NCBI RefSeq assembly: GCF_014805685.1
Contig: NC_060885.1
Location: forward strand, 18,962,132-19,026,131
Direction of reading: 5' to 3'
DNA from: Silurus meridionalis
Taxonomy: Eukaryota; Chordata; Actinopteri; Siluriformes; Siluridae
Length of the DNA: 64,000 bases
Positions 1 through 10,912 of the stretch are shown one piece after another; position 1 is the stretch's first letter; every line of letters begins with the position of its first letter. The notes below the pieces were generated by a model. That model searched no databases. It had not been told where the DNA came from and was given only the letters and a program-made list of their open reading frames with translations. The translations under genes and the position numbers were made by a program.

Positions 1-3000
1 TAATGGTAGTTTTACAAGAATTGTTTGTGCAAGTGTGTAGAAAACAATGTTTTTGGGAGTCTCCTCTGTCTGTCCCATTTAGTACTAATAAAGTGTTGTG
101 CACTTTACTGTTGCTATTGCTGGTGTTTAGAAGATGCTATGGCAAATATGCCATCCTTAGAGACCCTGCAGTCCAGCTCTGGTTTCATGCACACTAGACA
201 TGGCCTCCCCTCGGACCCTGGCCGCATAAACCATCAAAGCTCACTTCCGGCAGCTGGAGGGGTGCGGCTTTAGGGGCCTTTATCCACCGGCCTTTCCTGC
301 CATGCTTACTCGCTCACTTTTTAATCCACAGCAGATGACCTCTACAGACATGAGTCTCTGCCCAATTTATTCCATGAATCAAAACAAACAATCCACTGAA
401 TCTCCAGAACAGTCAAATTAGTGAGTATGCTATGCATATTTTCAGCTATACTTTTTAAACCACTGCCTGGCGTTAGTCCAGTAAATTCACAAGGCAGCTA
501 AGTACTTTGGGATGCTCTTTGATAAAGAGGAAATTAAAGTTATAGGGGTGCGTGGTGTATGAAAGTGACAGTTCAGTGGCCTCTTTCTTTTCCTTTTCCT
601 GAAGCAATGTCCAAGAAAGTGCCACTCAGCTCTTTAGCAAACAATATGTGGATTCAAGAAAACTCCTGGGGCTGAGACCTGGACTCAATCTAACAGTCAT
701 GAAAGTTTTCTTCTGACATGGCTGTTATGTCCCATAAGGAAATCTTTTGCCAACCAAACAATATGCAGTACTGTTTTATCACCTATGATATTTGTTCTCA
801 ACTTGGTTATCAATCCTGGCTTCAATCCATATGGCTAATCCATATATCTAAACACATTACTGACATTAGAAACACAAATACTAAATTATGGGGAAAAAAC
901 ACACCTCGCCACACATCATTATCCACACCAATAAATCATTGTGTTTATCTATAGCAAACGTGTATATTTGTTTTCGCACATTGCTCATGCAACAGTAATT
1001 CAATCACAATCTGTGTCACCATGACACTCTTACCAACACTATCTATGTAACAATCACTGAAGCCATTTGCTGATTAACAATGTTTACACATAAACATCTG
1101 CTTCGCTGAGGTCACAGTACATTTTTACAGGGGCCTTTTTAGAAAGCAGGATTTGACTAATTGCATACATCAGCATTCATGAAAATCATTTTTTTCCCCA
1201 TTCAAGTTAAATGGATAACACAGATTCAGGATCGATTCAATGTCCTTGTCTGCAAAATATAATCAAGTGTGTATTTACGTAATTATGTATCAGTATGCAG
1301 TACCTTTAATAAAGAAACTATTGCAAATTAATTTAACATCTTCTACAGAAGAACTAATGATCCATTTGAAGGGTTAAAAACACTGAAGTAAAGTAGGCTC
1401 TCTACCTGGAATAGAGCCCAGTAAAATTAAGATCTAAGTGTCATTTATTTGGCTATTTCTTAAGGAAAAGGAAAAGAAGAAAGTGTCCACTGTCTCCACA
1501 CCTCTAAATGCCACACTGCCATAATCAGTCATTGCTTGAAATATTAAACATTCATTCTTGGGGCAGTTTTCATAAGCCCCTTTGCATAAATATTACTTAG
1601 GCCGCTCTTTAATGGCAAAAGGTTAAGGTAGTGAACCGTTACCAATTTTATGGACACATGGGGTTTTTAAGTTGGCTAGAGATCAGCTGTTGTGAGTTGT
1701 TAAAGTTTGTCATGAATGCACACACTTCCAACTAGACTCATCATGGCACAAACCTTAGGGACCACTGACACACAATGCAAGCTTTCATGTCAAGTGGACT
1801 TCACTTGGTCACATTCTTATGGTGCCAGTTTTGCAAGTAAAGTGGTATTTAGAAAATGTATTCATGCATTTGTTAAAACAAAGACAGCTAATATTATACA
1901 GGCAGTAACACAATGTTAAAACATTTTGAATAGATGTTAAGGACACTCAACACTGGGGACAAAGTAGTGGTGAACGAATAAACAAAGTGCTCCCTTTAAA
2001 CCTTTTTTTATTTTTTATTATTATTAAAATTCAAAGAGTATGTGAATTTTAAAAAGAATGAATTTGATATAATTCATTTGAATGTAAATTTGAAATAAAA
2101 ACGTGCTATCTAGATAGGCATGTACAAGTCAAAAGAGCCTTGCCTGAATGAACTTAGATTTCTGTTCTGACTACAAAAGTACAGTGAATGAACAGTTCAT
2201 GGCAACGGAACAACTGCCAGGAAGCATTAATCTGGATAAATATGAAATTCAATGTAAATGTACTGAAATGTTTGTATTTTTCTTATGGAAATATGTTGTA
2301 GAAAACTTATTTTATGTAAATAAATAAACATTTTTCTATGCTTTGGGGTTTTGTAATAATAGATAATAACCCTTAGGAATGCAGTCTTCCAAGCAAAAGT
2401 CTGTCTGTTTTGTTCATAAGCATGTGTGCATTTCAGGAAAAAGGTGTCTGAGGGCCACGGATGGGGCCACTACTAGTTTGTGTCCCTTAGCACTGAAAAT
2501 AAACAAAGGAATGGAAGCAACCTGAGCACGGCCTGGGGGAATGATTGACAGACAGCAGCTGGCGGAAGAAGAGCACTGCACATACATGCATATTCATATT
2601 GCAATCGAACACATACAGTAAACATACACGCAACATAAATAGTACCACAATCCTATCGGAACTATGCCTGCATTATGCAATGCTAATTAATTATGTACAC
2701 ACATCACTTTAATATTAAAGTCTTGACTAACTCAGAATCAGAAATCGCAAAGCCACGAATGTGTGTTCATCATGAGACCAGAAAGTTTCTCACAGTCAAG
2801 TCATAAACTACAAACATGTTCAAACGCAGACACCATCTGGGCCATCCACACAGTTAACACACTGATGACTACTGCTGATGGGCAAATTAACACTCATGTG
2901 TGTGCTGTCTCACCTCTTTCTCTTTTTCTTTCTCACACACACAAGTTAATGGCTTACACCTGGAGTCTGGAGTAAGAAAACAAATATCTGCATGACGGAA

Positions 3001-6000
3001 CCTCTAGAAATGTATTGAGATTTCGATTTTCCAGAGAAAGTTCAAGAAATACAAATCTAAAATTAACCATCAGCAACTAAACAACAGCCAAAGAATACTT
3101 ATTTTTATGCTAAGATTTACTCCTTTAATGTCGTGGTTACTGTCATATCGCTAGACCACATTGTGTTCTCGTGATTGCATTGCTCAGGTTATATCCTAGG
3201 AGACATAAACCTCGCTGAGCCAGTGTGACTTATTAGCCATCAGCAATGGACTTTGATGGTTTGCTCCACAATGGAATTCTGAGATGATGCCATCCTGTCA
3301 CTCTGTTTTGCATCATAACCCACCATGACACAAGTGAAAGTCAATGACTGCCAACAGAGCCTGAAATATGACAGCACCTGTCACTATAGAGGTGCCAGAT
3401 CAGAGGCACAAGTGCACTCCGTTTAGTTTTGGATAAACAAGAAAGGACTTTTTCTACACACACATTTTTTTTTAAACATCTTTCTCATTACACAAGGGAA
3501 ATGGAATTTAATTGACACCAGATATGTTTTCATCCCACAGCCATGCCTAAGAATAGCTGCATTCATATATACCTACAGGACCAGAATAGGAGTGGGATTT
3601 TGTGAATGGAAGTCTCAAAAAGCCTCTGTGAAAGACTTAACAACAAAGCAAATGTAAACTGTGCTAACCACAGCTTTCTTCAAAAGCCAGGTGTGTTATA
3701 GTCAGTATGGCTGGGTTCAGAAGCAAATGGTTAGACCTACCTGGTGGACACAGACAGGCGTGGGAGACATCCCGAGTCTCTCTGGTCTTCGGCAGACGAG
3801 ACGCTAACTTCTACAAAAGTACAAAGAAGAAAGAAGTTATGGGGAATAACCTTACTTACTACGAATGACTTTTATACCCTCTTCAAAGTACATTGCATTT
3901 ACCACAATGAAACAACAAGCGTGTAGACTAAAGCTAACATTTGTAAGTTACCACTGATATGAGATTAAATATTAGATATTCCCTAAAAACACTTTTCTAA
4001 TAAGTTTACTAAGATCAGTATTTTTGCTAGATGAGGGAGATGTGGCAACTTAGTACCTGCACACAGGTGATCATTTTGCAAACCTTGTAAATAAGTTCAG
4101 TTACTATGACTACAGTTAAAAAAACAGTACATCATGTCTCATAATGTAAATTCAAATTCTTGTGTTATGTTCTTCTTATAGCAGTATCCAACATATTTCT
4201 ATGGTCCCAGTTTACGCTAACCACAATTCATTCCAGGGGTTTATTTGGTTGATACTGGCACACTCTCTTCCCAGCTGCAAAAGTCTTTACACAGACCAGG
4301 CTCAGGCACTACAAGTAAGGTTTTATTTTCTCTTGCAGCACTGACACTGACTGAAGTACAGTTAAGTGTCTTGTAAAACAAAACTAGAGCTAATGATGAT
4401 TAATAAGAGATGAGCAAAATGAGAAACAATGTCATGCCAGTAAACTGTAATGCAAGAGTCTGTTGTTGAGAATGTACAATTGAGATTTGTAAGATATCTA
4501 ATGTGAAAATCACTGTGCAGTGATTTTTCTAAAAGCTTTAATCATTATAGATATGGAACAAATTTCCATTTTTCCAGTTTCACAGACTTTGCTGAGACCA
4601 TTTGTTTTTACAGAGCAAAACCTGGAGCACCCACGGTAATTCAAGACATTTTCACTTTGATCAGACAAAAGACAATTTATTATTGTTGGTTTATTTATAT
4701 TATACACAGTCAGTTTATTTTATGGTGCCTCCATGATACCTGGTGTCTGTTGTGGTGTGAATAATGGCATTAGGTAATCATAATAACGAGGCAGCTGCTA
4801 TCAGTGTGCTTTAGCAGACGCTATAAACGTAACTTTTTTAATTCCAGCATGTGATTACCTCAATTACTGACCCCCAAACTTTGTAGCTAAGGAAAACATC
4901 TCTATCTGTTGTGTTTCAACACAAAATAAATGATTAATAGTGTTCTTATTTTGCTTGTTTGGAGTCTGAAGATGATTTAAGTTAACGATTGAGTTAGGAA
5001 AACTGAAATGCAGGTATTAAACATAAGTGGCAAAAAATTTATCGTTTCATGGTGACGTTAACCTGACCATATCAGATAAACATTATAAGTTCAAACACAG
5101 AGCCAAATCAATAAACTTCTCCAAGCCACTGTAAATGACTAAGATGTATTTTGCTTTAACCCAAACCTGGAATAAGTCCCATCTCACTTTACTTTAGTGC
5201 TGAGATGTCCCGGCTGCCTCTCTTGCAGTCTGCTTTGCTTCATTAAGGCCCTGACTGTCCTCTGCAGTCCTGACAGCTTTATTAACTATGGGCCGAGATT
5301 CTATCTTCCCAAAACACAACGGCACAGCACATAGTTTACACACTGCTGGGTGAGTGACCATTAGAGGCCTGTGTGAGGAAAGCATAGCTGTGAGAGACTG
5401 TATATCTCACTTTTCTACACCTCACTGTTTCTGACTCATAACTGCACAACATTTTGTGTGTCAGACTAGTGATGAAAGCAGTTAGAGATTCATAAAAACT
5501 GTGAAATGGGATGCTTAATGTTTATCCAGTGGCCTGTAAGACAAAGACTTTTTGTGACTGAGTAAAGAAAAAAAAAAAGGATTTTTTGTTATTTTGTAAA
5601 ACAGCTAAAACACTTGCAAGTGGTTAAATAATTAGAATTGCATCAGCACTAAACTTGGTATGTGGTAAAATACAAATAAAGAAGGTAGCTTACACAAATG
5701 TAATTAAAGGAATAATTATAAACCGATAGCTTCAAAATAGAAAGAAAGTGCACATTACGAAATATTTTTATTTCGTAATGTATTTATTTAAAACATCCAA
5801 AGAAAATGAGAGATTACTTAGAATGACCATTAATTATGACCCCCTATATAAGGGACTATTGGCTTTGCAATGACCAGGATGACTGTGGATACTCTAGACC
5901 AGGTGCTCATTGAAAGTGAATGGTGCATAAACAAAAGTAAAATAACAAAGAGAAAGGACATCTGGACAGGGAGAAGAGCTGATTAGTGGAGCCCTAGAGA

Positions 6001-6300
6001 CCCTCAGGTGTCTCAGGAGACTTGTTAAAAGTTTTTACTGTTTTTTTAAATTGTTTGTTTCTTGAAGACTAAAAAAAGTGGTTTCTGTGATCTAAAAATG
6101 CCTATATTTTAATGAAATAAAGTTGACCTCCTGTTAAAAATCTCTAATCCACAGTACAGATGCTTCACTCAAGCTTAATTATAAGCCTAAAAACTTGATC
6201 TAGAACCGAGGATCACAAGTCATATTTTCAACAACCTAACATTTCTCATGCATTAAAAGTTCTCATGTGCTGATTTCAGCACCCTCAGAAAAACACTCAC
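1..6300 (-). other. col13a1: col13a1 intron 1 (partial, runs off the left edge)
   Basis: This stretch follows the splice donor of the col13a1-like exon 1 on the minus strand, so it is read as part of that gene's first intron. It is AT-rich. I found no second exon, no Gly-X-Y collagen repeat on either strand and no recognisable transposon. The short open frames here look random in composition. A perfect 12-bp inverted repeat with a 4-nt loop sits at 5753-5780 (CATTACGAAATA and its complement). Intron status is inferred from the donor. The next exon is outside the window. Confidence 0.75.
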
Positions 6301-6582
6301 CTCCTCCAGCATCTGATCCAGGCGCTTTAGGAGCACTGGTTCCACCTGCTCGAGAAACAACCATTCTGAATGCTGAGGTTCTCTGTGCTTCTCCAGGCTG
6401 TTAACTCTGTCCTGTAGCTCCGAGGTGCGCAAATACACCAGCACACACACCCCGAGAGAAAGGACACAGAGCGCGACACACACCGCCACCGCACCACACA
6501 CCTCCATCCGCCTTTTACACGGATGCTCAGCGCAAGTCCTTTCTGTAGGAGAATCTCGACAAACTTTGGTGTCCTGTTCCAT
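6301..6582 (-). CDS. col13a1: Transmembrane collagen exon 1, collagen XIII alpha-1-like (partial gene)
   Basis: This is the first coding exon of a type II transmembrane collagen, a cell-surface adhesion protein of the collagen XIII/XXIII/XXV group. It has 94 codons from ATG at 6582 and ends in ...RLDQMLEE directly before a consensus donor GTGAGTG (6300-6294), phase 0. Residues 1-27 are a charged, Cys-containing cytosolic head. Residues 28-50 are a strongly hydrophobic membrane span (Ala, Val, Cys, Leu). Residues 51-94 are a charged helical stretch with heptad-like leucines, matching the N-terminal trimerising coiled coil of the family. The run LRTSELQDRVNSLE closely resembles the FRTAELQARVLRLE-type run of vertebrate COL13A1. 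No collagen triplets are present because they lie in later exons beyond the left edge. COL13A1 neighbours MACROH2A2 in human 10q22.1, which supports this assignment over COL23A1 or COL25A1. The reading frame runs 15 codons into the intron; those residues are not part of the protein. Confidence 0.82.
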
Positions 6583-7061
6583 TTCAGTCTGAGGTGTAAA
6601 ACTTGGCTTTTTCCGACTTTCTTCACCAAACTTATAATCTACTCATCAGGGGGGACATCAACTGGCAAACAGGGCGAAGTTTGAAAACAAACCCAACTAA
6701 TAGTTTAGTCCAGGACTTCCTTAGAGAGCAGGCTGAATCAGGGTCGCGTTAAATTAACTGGGAAAAGAGTTATAATGGAGATAAAAGCATGGCTCCTGGT
6801 GATGTATACAGGTGGATCGAAAGGCTCTAGCGTTGCGCCATGTGAATGAGTCGTGCCATCTGAGTGTGTCCTTCTGAGCTCCGGTGTCTCAGTGCTGGAG
6901 TGATCTGTGATGTGAAACTTGAGCCTCGTCCCTGCAATCCGCTTTAGCTGCAGTCCATTCACTCCACACTCCACTGTAAGTGCGCCTCCTCACTGCGCTC
7001 TCCTCCGATCAACTGCGCTCTCGTGCGCCCTGCGCCTCTCCTGTGTGCGAAGCTCCTCCCC

Positions 7062-7092
<31 letters not shown>

Positions 7093-7210
7093 AAGTGATC
7101 GCTGCTCATCTGCTCTGGGCGCAACTAAAGCTTTAGTGGAGCCGCGCGCTTCCCCGCAACCTCGCCGACAAGATATATTTAGGTGCCAAGAGCCCACGTG
7201 TTTAAAATGA
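6583..7210 (-). promoter_or_regulatory. col13a1: Presumed 5' UTR and promoter region of col13a1
   Basis: Immediately upstream of the col13a1 start codon on the minus strand, the sequence changes from AT-rich to CpG-rich, densest at about 6960-7170 (runs of GCGC, CGCTC and GCGCGC). A (GT)n tract at 7062-7086 interrupts it. No convincing TATA box is placed relative to the start, so the transcription start site cannot be given. Promoter status is inferred from position and base composition only. Confidence 0.45.
7062..7086. repeat. (GT)n microsatellite in the col13a1 promoter region
   Basis: About twelve GT units lie within the CpG-rich block upstream of col13a1. On the col13a1 strand this reads as (CA)n. 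Confidence 0.9.
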
Positions 7211-7340
7211 CTCTTTGATCTGTGCGGCGTGAATATTCTGTATAAACTTGTGAACTCGCATTTATTTGAACAAATAAACACTTTCGTTTTTTAATAGTAT
7301 TTTCATAAATGTAAACGGCTGTCTTGGGTTAATAAATTAA

Positions 7341-7355
7341 GAAGAAGAAGAAGAA

Positions 7356-7395
<40 letters not shown>

Positions 7396-7419
7396 GTGTA
7401 CTACACTTCAAAATTAGCA

Positions 7420-7467
<48 letters not shown>
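7341..7467. repeat. Compound microsatellite (GAA)n-(GAT)n-(AAAG)n
   Basis: Three adjacent simple arrays are present: GAA at 7341-7356, ATG/GAT at 7356-7395 and AAAG at about 7419-7467, separated by 24 bases of unique sequence. The Met-rich open frame across it is a repeat artefact. Confidence 0.92.
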
Positions 7468-7596
7468 GCCTTTGTTTTGCCAAGTCTCAAAATACCAAAA
7501 AATGTGATTCTTAATAGCAAATCATTTGTCAGAAAATGAACAAGAATTAAGAAAAAAATATTTGTGAGCAAACATTTACAAAAAGAAGACTTAGTG

Positions 7597-7772
7597 TTAC
7601 ATTTACAGCATTTGGCAGACGCCCTTATCCACAGTGACTTACGACTGAGCAGGGGAGGGTTAAGGGTTCTTGCTTAGGGGCCCAGCAGTGGCAACTCAGT
7701 GGTGGTGGGATTGGAACCTGTGACTTTCCGATCCAAAGCCCAATGCCTTAACCACTGAGCTACCACCTCCCA
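7597..7772 (-). mobile_element. tRNA-derived SINE, family A (minus strand)
   Basis: Read on the minus strand, the element begins with a tRNA-like head at about 7772. It carries an A-box-like TAGCTCAGTGGTTAAGG and a B-box-like GGTTCCAATCCC, the two internal RNA polymerase III promoter boxes. A non-tRNA body follows. It ends at about 7600 in GGATAAGGGCGTCTGCC and an AAATG/TAAATGT tail. Similar tails are abundant in catfish and other otophysan genomes from general knowledge. The same tail occurs at 53205-53245 next to LINE-like sequence. Target-site duplications are not clear. Confidence 0.75.
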
Positions 7773-9270
7773 TGTTGTTCCATTCAGTGTTGCTGGATTC
7801 AAACAGTTGAGTATTTTGTAAAATGCTTCAAACATTTCAGTACATGTAAGCAGGGCACCAGAGGATTTAGGAGTGCATTTGTTTAATTTCTGATAATTTA
7901 CTGAACAAATATTGTTCTTATTAATAGTAGTAGTCAGGCAGTTCGAAAAAATGTATATAAGTAGTCAAATTATTAAGTGAAGGTCCTTTTTTTCCCCAGT
8001 AGTTTCATTGTCTGAATTGACCAATGTATTTTTCTACAATCCATGTGAACTCTCAGTTATTCTCCTAACTCATCATTCTCACGTGCACAGTAAGCTGACC
8101 AAATAGTTTATTTCTGCCCCCAAAAATAAGATGTATGTATCTGTATGTGTTGCCAAACCAATAGCTGACAGCTCTCAGGGTCTTTCAGAAACATCGATGA
8201 TTTTCCATAATTTGTCCTGTAGCATACTGTACCACATTAAAATGTACAATATGAAATACAATCCTGGTATAAACAATTTTAAATGAGATATACAAATGTT
8301 ACTAATGTAACACACATAGTCATCTTTGCCAAGTTTGGCTCCCAGTTTAGCAACAGTGCCGTGTGTGATGTGCTCGCCGTGTTTCCTGTTCTAATCCATT
8401 ACAACATGGTGCCAACTTGCTGATCCCTCCATGAGAATGCTGTCATTCTCCCTGTGTTGTCAATGTTGTCAATTCGACCTGTGTCTAGAGACTTTTGGGG
8501 CACCTTGATCATTTCCTACCTAATGTTTTCAACATCATTTTTTGAAGAATAAAAATGACCTTATACAATAAATATTAAATGTAGTATGGAGCAAAAGTTA
8601 ATAATTGTTTATTAAACAAATGAGGGTGGCCAGGACTGACCTCATATGAATTAACAACAATGTCTTTTTAAGAACCAAATAAGGCCAGCTGGCCATAAGT
8701 GGTCATCCATAATCAGTTCTTAGAATCACTGTGGTATTATTGTAACCTAATTATGATATTTCCCATGTACAAATAAACCTTTAGAATCTTCTGCCAATGC
8801 TGAAATAACCTGTCAATGGTTTGTTTATTCTGTGGAGATACACTTTCAATTACACTTTCCTTACTTTTACAGTTCCTGTTTTGTCCGGCTTCCATTAATC
8901 CTTTGATTAAAGGTCATGTCAGGAGTAATAAAAATAACCTGGTTACTGTTTTTTTACTGTAGAAACTGAGGCTACCATAATCAACCAGATGAGCACTGAC
9001 TCACCATAACCAAGATGGCAATTTCAAAAGTAGCTGCCCAAAAAACCACACAGGCGGATTGGACCATACGTTCCAGAAAAGCTTTAAAAAGTTAACAGTA
9101 AATTTCCTGACTTGGGTCTTCAGCTGTAATGTATTCAAAAGAGAAGAGATGTTCCCTCTTTATTCAGCCACTTCTAAAACATCTGATAGATTTTTTCATG
9201 TGGGTCAGGCACTCTCTATTGCATTTAATGAACCAAATGTTGAATACTGTAATTCTGTAATTATAACATA
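7773..9270. other. Intergenic, no feature seen
   Basis: AT-rich unique sequence. I see no convincing exon, RNA gene or transposon end on either strand. Confidence 0.5.
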
Positions 9271-9500
9271 CAGTGCATCCGGAACGCATTCACAGTGCTT
9301 CACTTTTTCCACATTTGGTATGTTACAGCCTTACTCCAAAATGGAGTAAATTCATTATTTTCATACAATTCTACAAACAGTACCCCATAAATGACAATTT
9401 GAAAAAGTTTGTTTGGAATTTTTGTAAATGTGTTAAAAACATAAAACAAAACAAAACAAAAATCACATGTACATAAGTATTCACAGACTTTCACAGCAAA

Positions 9501-9625
9501 CCATCTCTGCAGCAACCCACCAATCAGGCTGTAAAAAAAGTGAAAGAGCTCCAGCATTTCTCTGGAGAACCTTCCAGAAGAAAATCCATCTCTGCAGCAA
9601 CCCACCAATCAGACTGTAAAAAAGT
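9501..9625. repeat. Internal tandem duplication in the Tc1-like element
   Basis: The segment at 9501-9541 recurs at 9586-9625 with one substitution and a one-base difference in its A run. The offset is 85 bp, so the region is a near-perfect partial tandem duplication. Confidence 0.85.
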
Positions 9626-9984
9626 CTGTGAATACTATTGTAAAATTAGGAAGTTCTGTAACATTGGGAAGTTCAATGCTGCAGATATTTTTCTGTACCT
9701 TCCACAGATCTGTACTTCAATACAATCCTGTCTCTGACTTCATGGCTTGGTTTGTGCTCTAACATTAATGCTAAATGGGACCTTATTTGACAGGTGACAG
9801 GTGTGTGCCTTTCCAAATCATGTCCAATCAACTGAATTTACCACAGGTGGATTCCAAACAAATTGTAGAAACATCTCAAGGATGATCAGTGGAAACAGGA
9901 TACACCTGAGCTTAATTTTGAGTGTTACTCAGAGGCTGTAAATACGTACAGTATGTACATGAACTTCTTTCACGTTGTCATTAC

Positions 9985-10255
9985 AGGGTTATTGTTTGCC
10001 CTGGTGGTCTATTGGTTAGGATGCGGTGCTCTCACCGCTGCGGCCCGGGTTCAATCCCCGGTCAGGGAACCAACCCCAGCCATAAGGGTTGCACAAGCCT
10101 TAGTGCCGGCCCCAAGCCCGGATAAATGGGGAGGGTTGCGTTAGGAAGGGCATCCAGCATAAAAACATGTGCCAAATTAAACATGTGGATGGTCCGCTGT
10201 GGCGACCCCTAATGGGAGAAGCTGAAAGAAAGTTTTATTATAGGGTTATTGTTTG
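9985..10255 (+). mobile_element. tRNA-Glu-derived SINE with RTE-LINE tail and 14-bp target-site duplication
   Basis: A SINE with three parts. The head (9998-10069) is a nearly intact tRNA-Glu. The body follows, and the 3' tail (about 10188-10232) reads GTCCGCTGTGGCGACCCC then TAATGGGAGAAGCTGAAAG. That tail is the reverse complement of the plus-strand sequence at about 46241-46285, the 3' end of the RTE-like LINE in this window, and includes the LINE's last codons (R-C-G-D-P-stop). The perfect direct repeats AGGGTTATTGTTTG at 9985-9998 and 10242-10255 are target-site duplications. The SINE sits inside the Tc1-like element, so it is the younger insertion. Confidence 0.93.
9998..10069 (+). tRNA. 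tRNA-Glu(CTC)-like SINE head (probably not a functional tRNA gene)
   Basis: Seventy-two bases fold as a tRNA-Glu. The acceptor stem pairs except for position 1 against 72 (G opposite A). The anticodon stem CGGTG/CGCTG pairs with two G-U wobbles around loop CTCTCAC, giving anticodon CTC at 10031-10033. The T stem CCGGG/CCCGG is perfect, with loop TTCAATC. CCA follows directly at 10070-10072. SINE body, LINE-type tail and target-site duplications surround it, so it is a retroposed tRNA head and not a dedicated tRNA locus. A tRNA scanner could report it as a gene. Confidence 0.7.
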
Positions 10256-10862
10256 TAGAATTTTGAGGAAAATAATACATTGAATATATTTTGGAGTAAG
10301 GCTGTAAGATAACAAAATGTAAAAAAAGTGGAGCGCTGTGAATACTTTCTGGATGCACTGTAATCAGCTGCTTCAGAAGCGAAGTCAGTGAGACTGTTAA
10401 TGAATATGCCATGACTTTAGATGGGTTTTTTTAAAAACAAAAATAATGGAATGAAAATGTGCTTTTTAGTCAAACAAATTGAAGTGTAGATTACGGTTTG
10501 ACACAGTGTACATAATGTAAAGTGAATAGTATTCCAGGTAAAACATAATTGCTACTGTATGTGCATGTAGCAATTTACAACAATTATAACTGTGCAAGAC
10601 AAACAGACCAAAAAAACTGTAAATGATTGTAAACAATAATCAAAACATAATTAACAGAAGATTGAGATAGCCTTTTTTTAAGAGCAGGCAGAATGATCCA
10701 AATTGTAAAGCAAAACTCAATGTCACAAATCTACGAACAAACAACAACCACCAGGCATGGATTGTAAAACAGAATAGTTTGTTACAATATGGCAGTATGG
10801 CACTTATACGGCCTGGCCTTGTCAGTTATATAAAAAGAACTGAGAAAAGTCTCTTTATAGAG

Positions 10863-10863
<1 letters not shown>

Positions 10864-10911
<48 letters not shown>
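10864..10911. repeat. (GT)n microsatellite
   Basis: About 24 uninterrupted GT units. Confidence 0.95.

Positions 10912-10912
<1 letters not shown>

Larger units (their letters stand above)
9271..10370. mobile_element. Decayed, non-autonomous Tc1/mariner-like transposon
   Basis: The left terminus CAGTGCATCCGGAACGCATT and right terminus AATACTTTCTGGATGCACTG form imperfect inverted repeats that continue inward for roughly 70 bases (a shared TTACAGCCTTACTCCAAAATGG-type stretch). Both ends are flanked by TA (9269-9270 and 10371-10372), the expected Tc1/mariner target. The interior keeps scraps typical of fish Tc1 elements, but no open transposase frame remains. An 85-bp tandem duplication lies inside (copies of CCATCTCTGCAGCAACCCAC at 9501 and 9586). 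A SINE is inserted at 9999-10241. Confidence 0.85.

Noticed and set aside
7357..7539. Met-rich frame
   Set aside because: Translation of the ATG and AAAG microsatellites.
9998..10069. Functional tRNA-Glu gene
   Set aside because: Surrounded by SINE body, LINE-type tail and exact target duplications, and base pair 1:72 is broken. Kept only as a tRNA-like SINE head.
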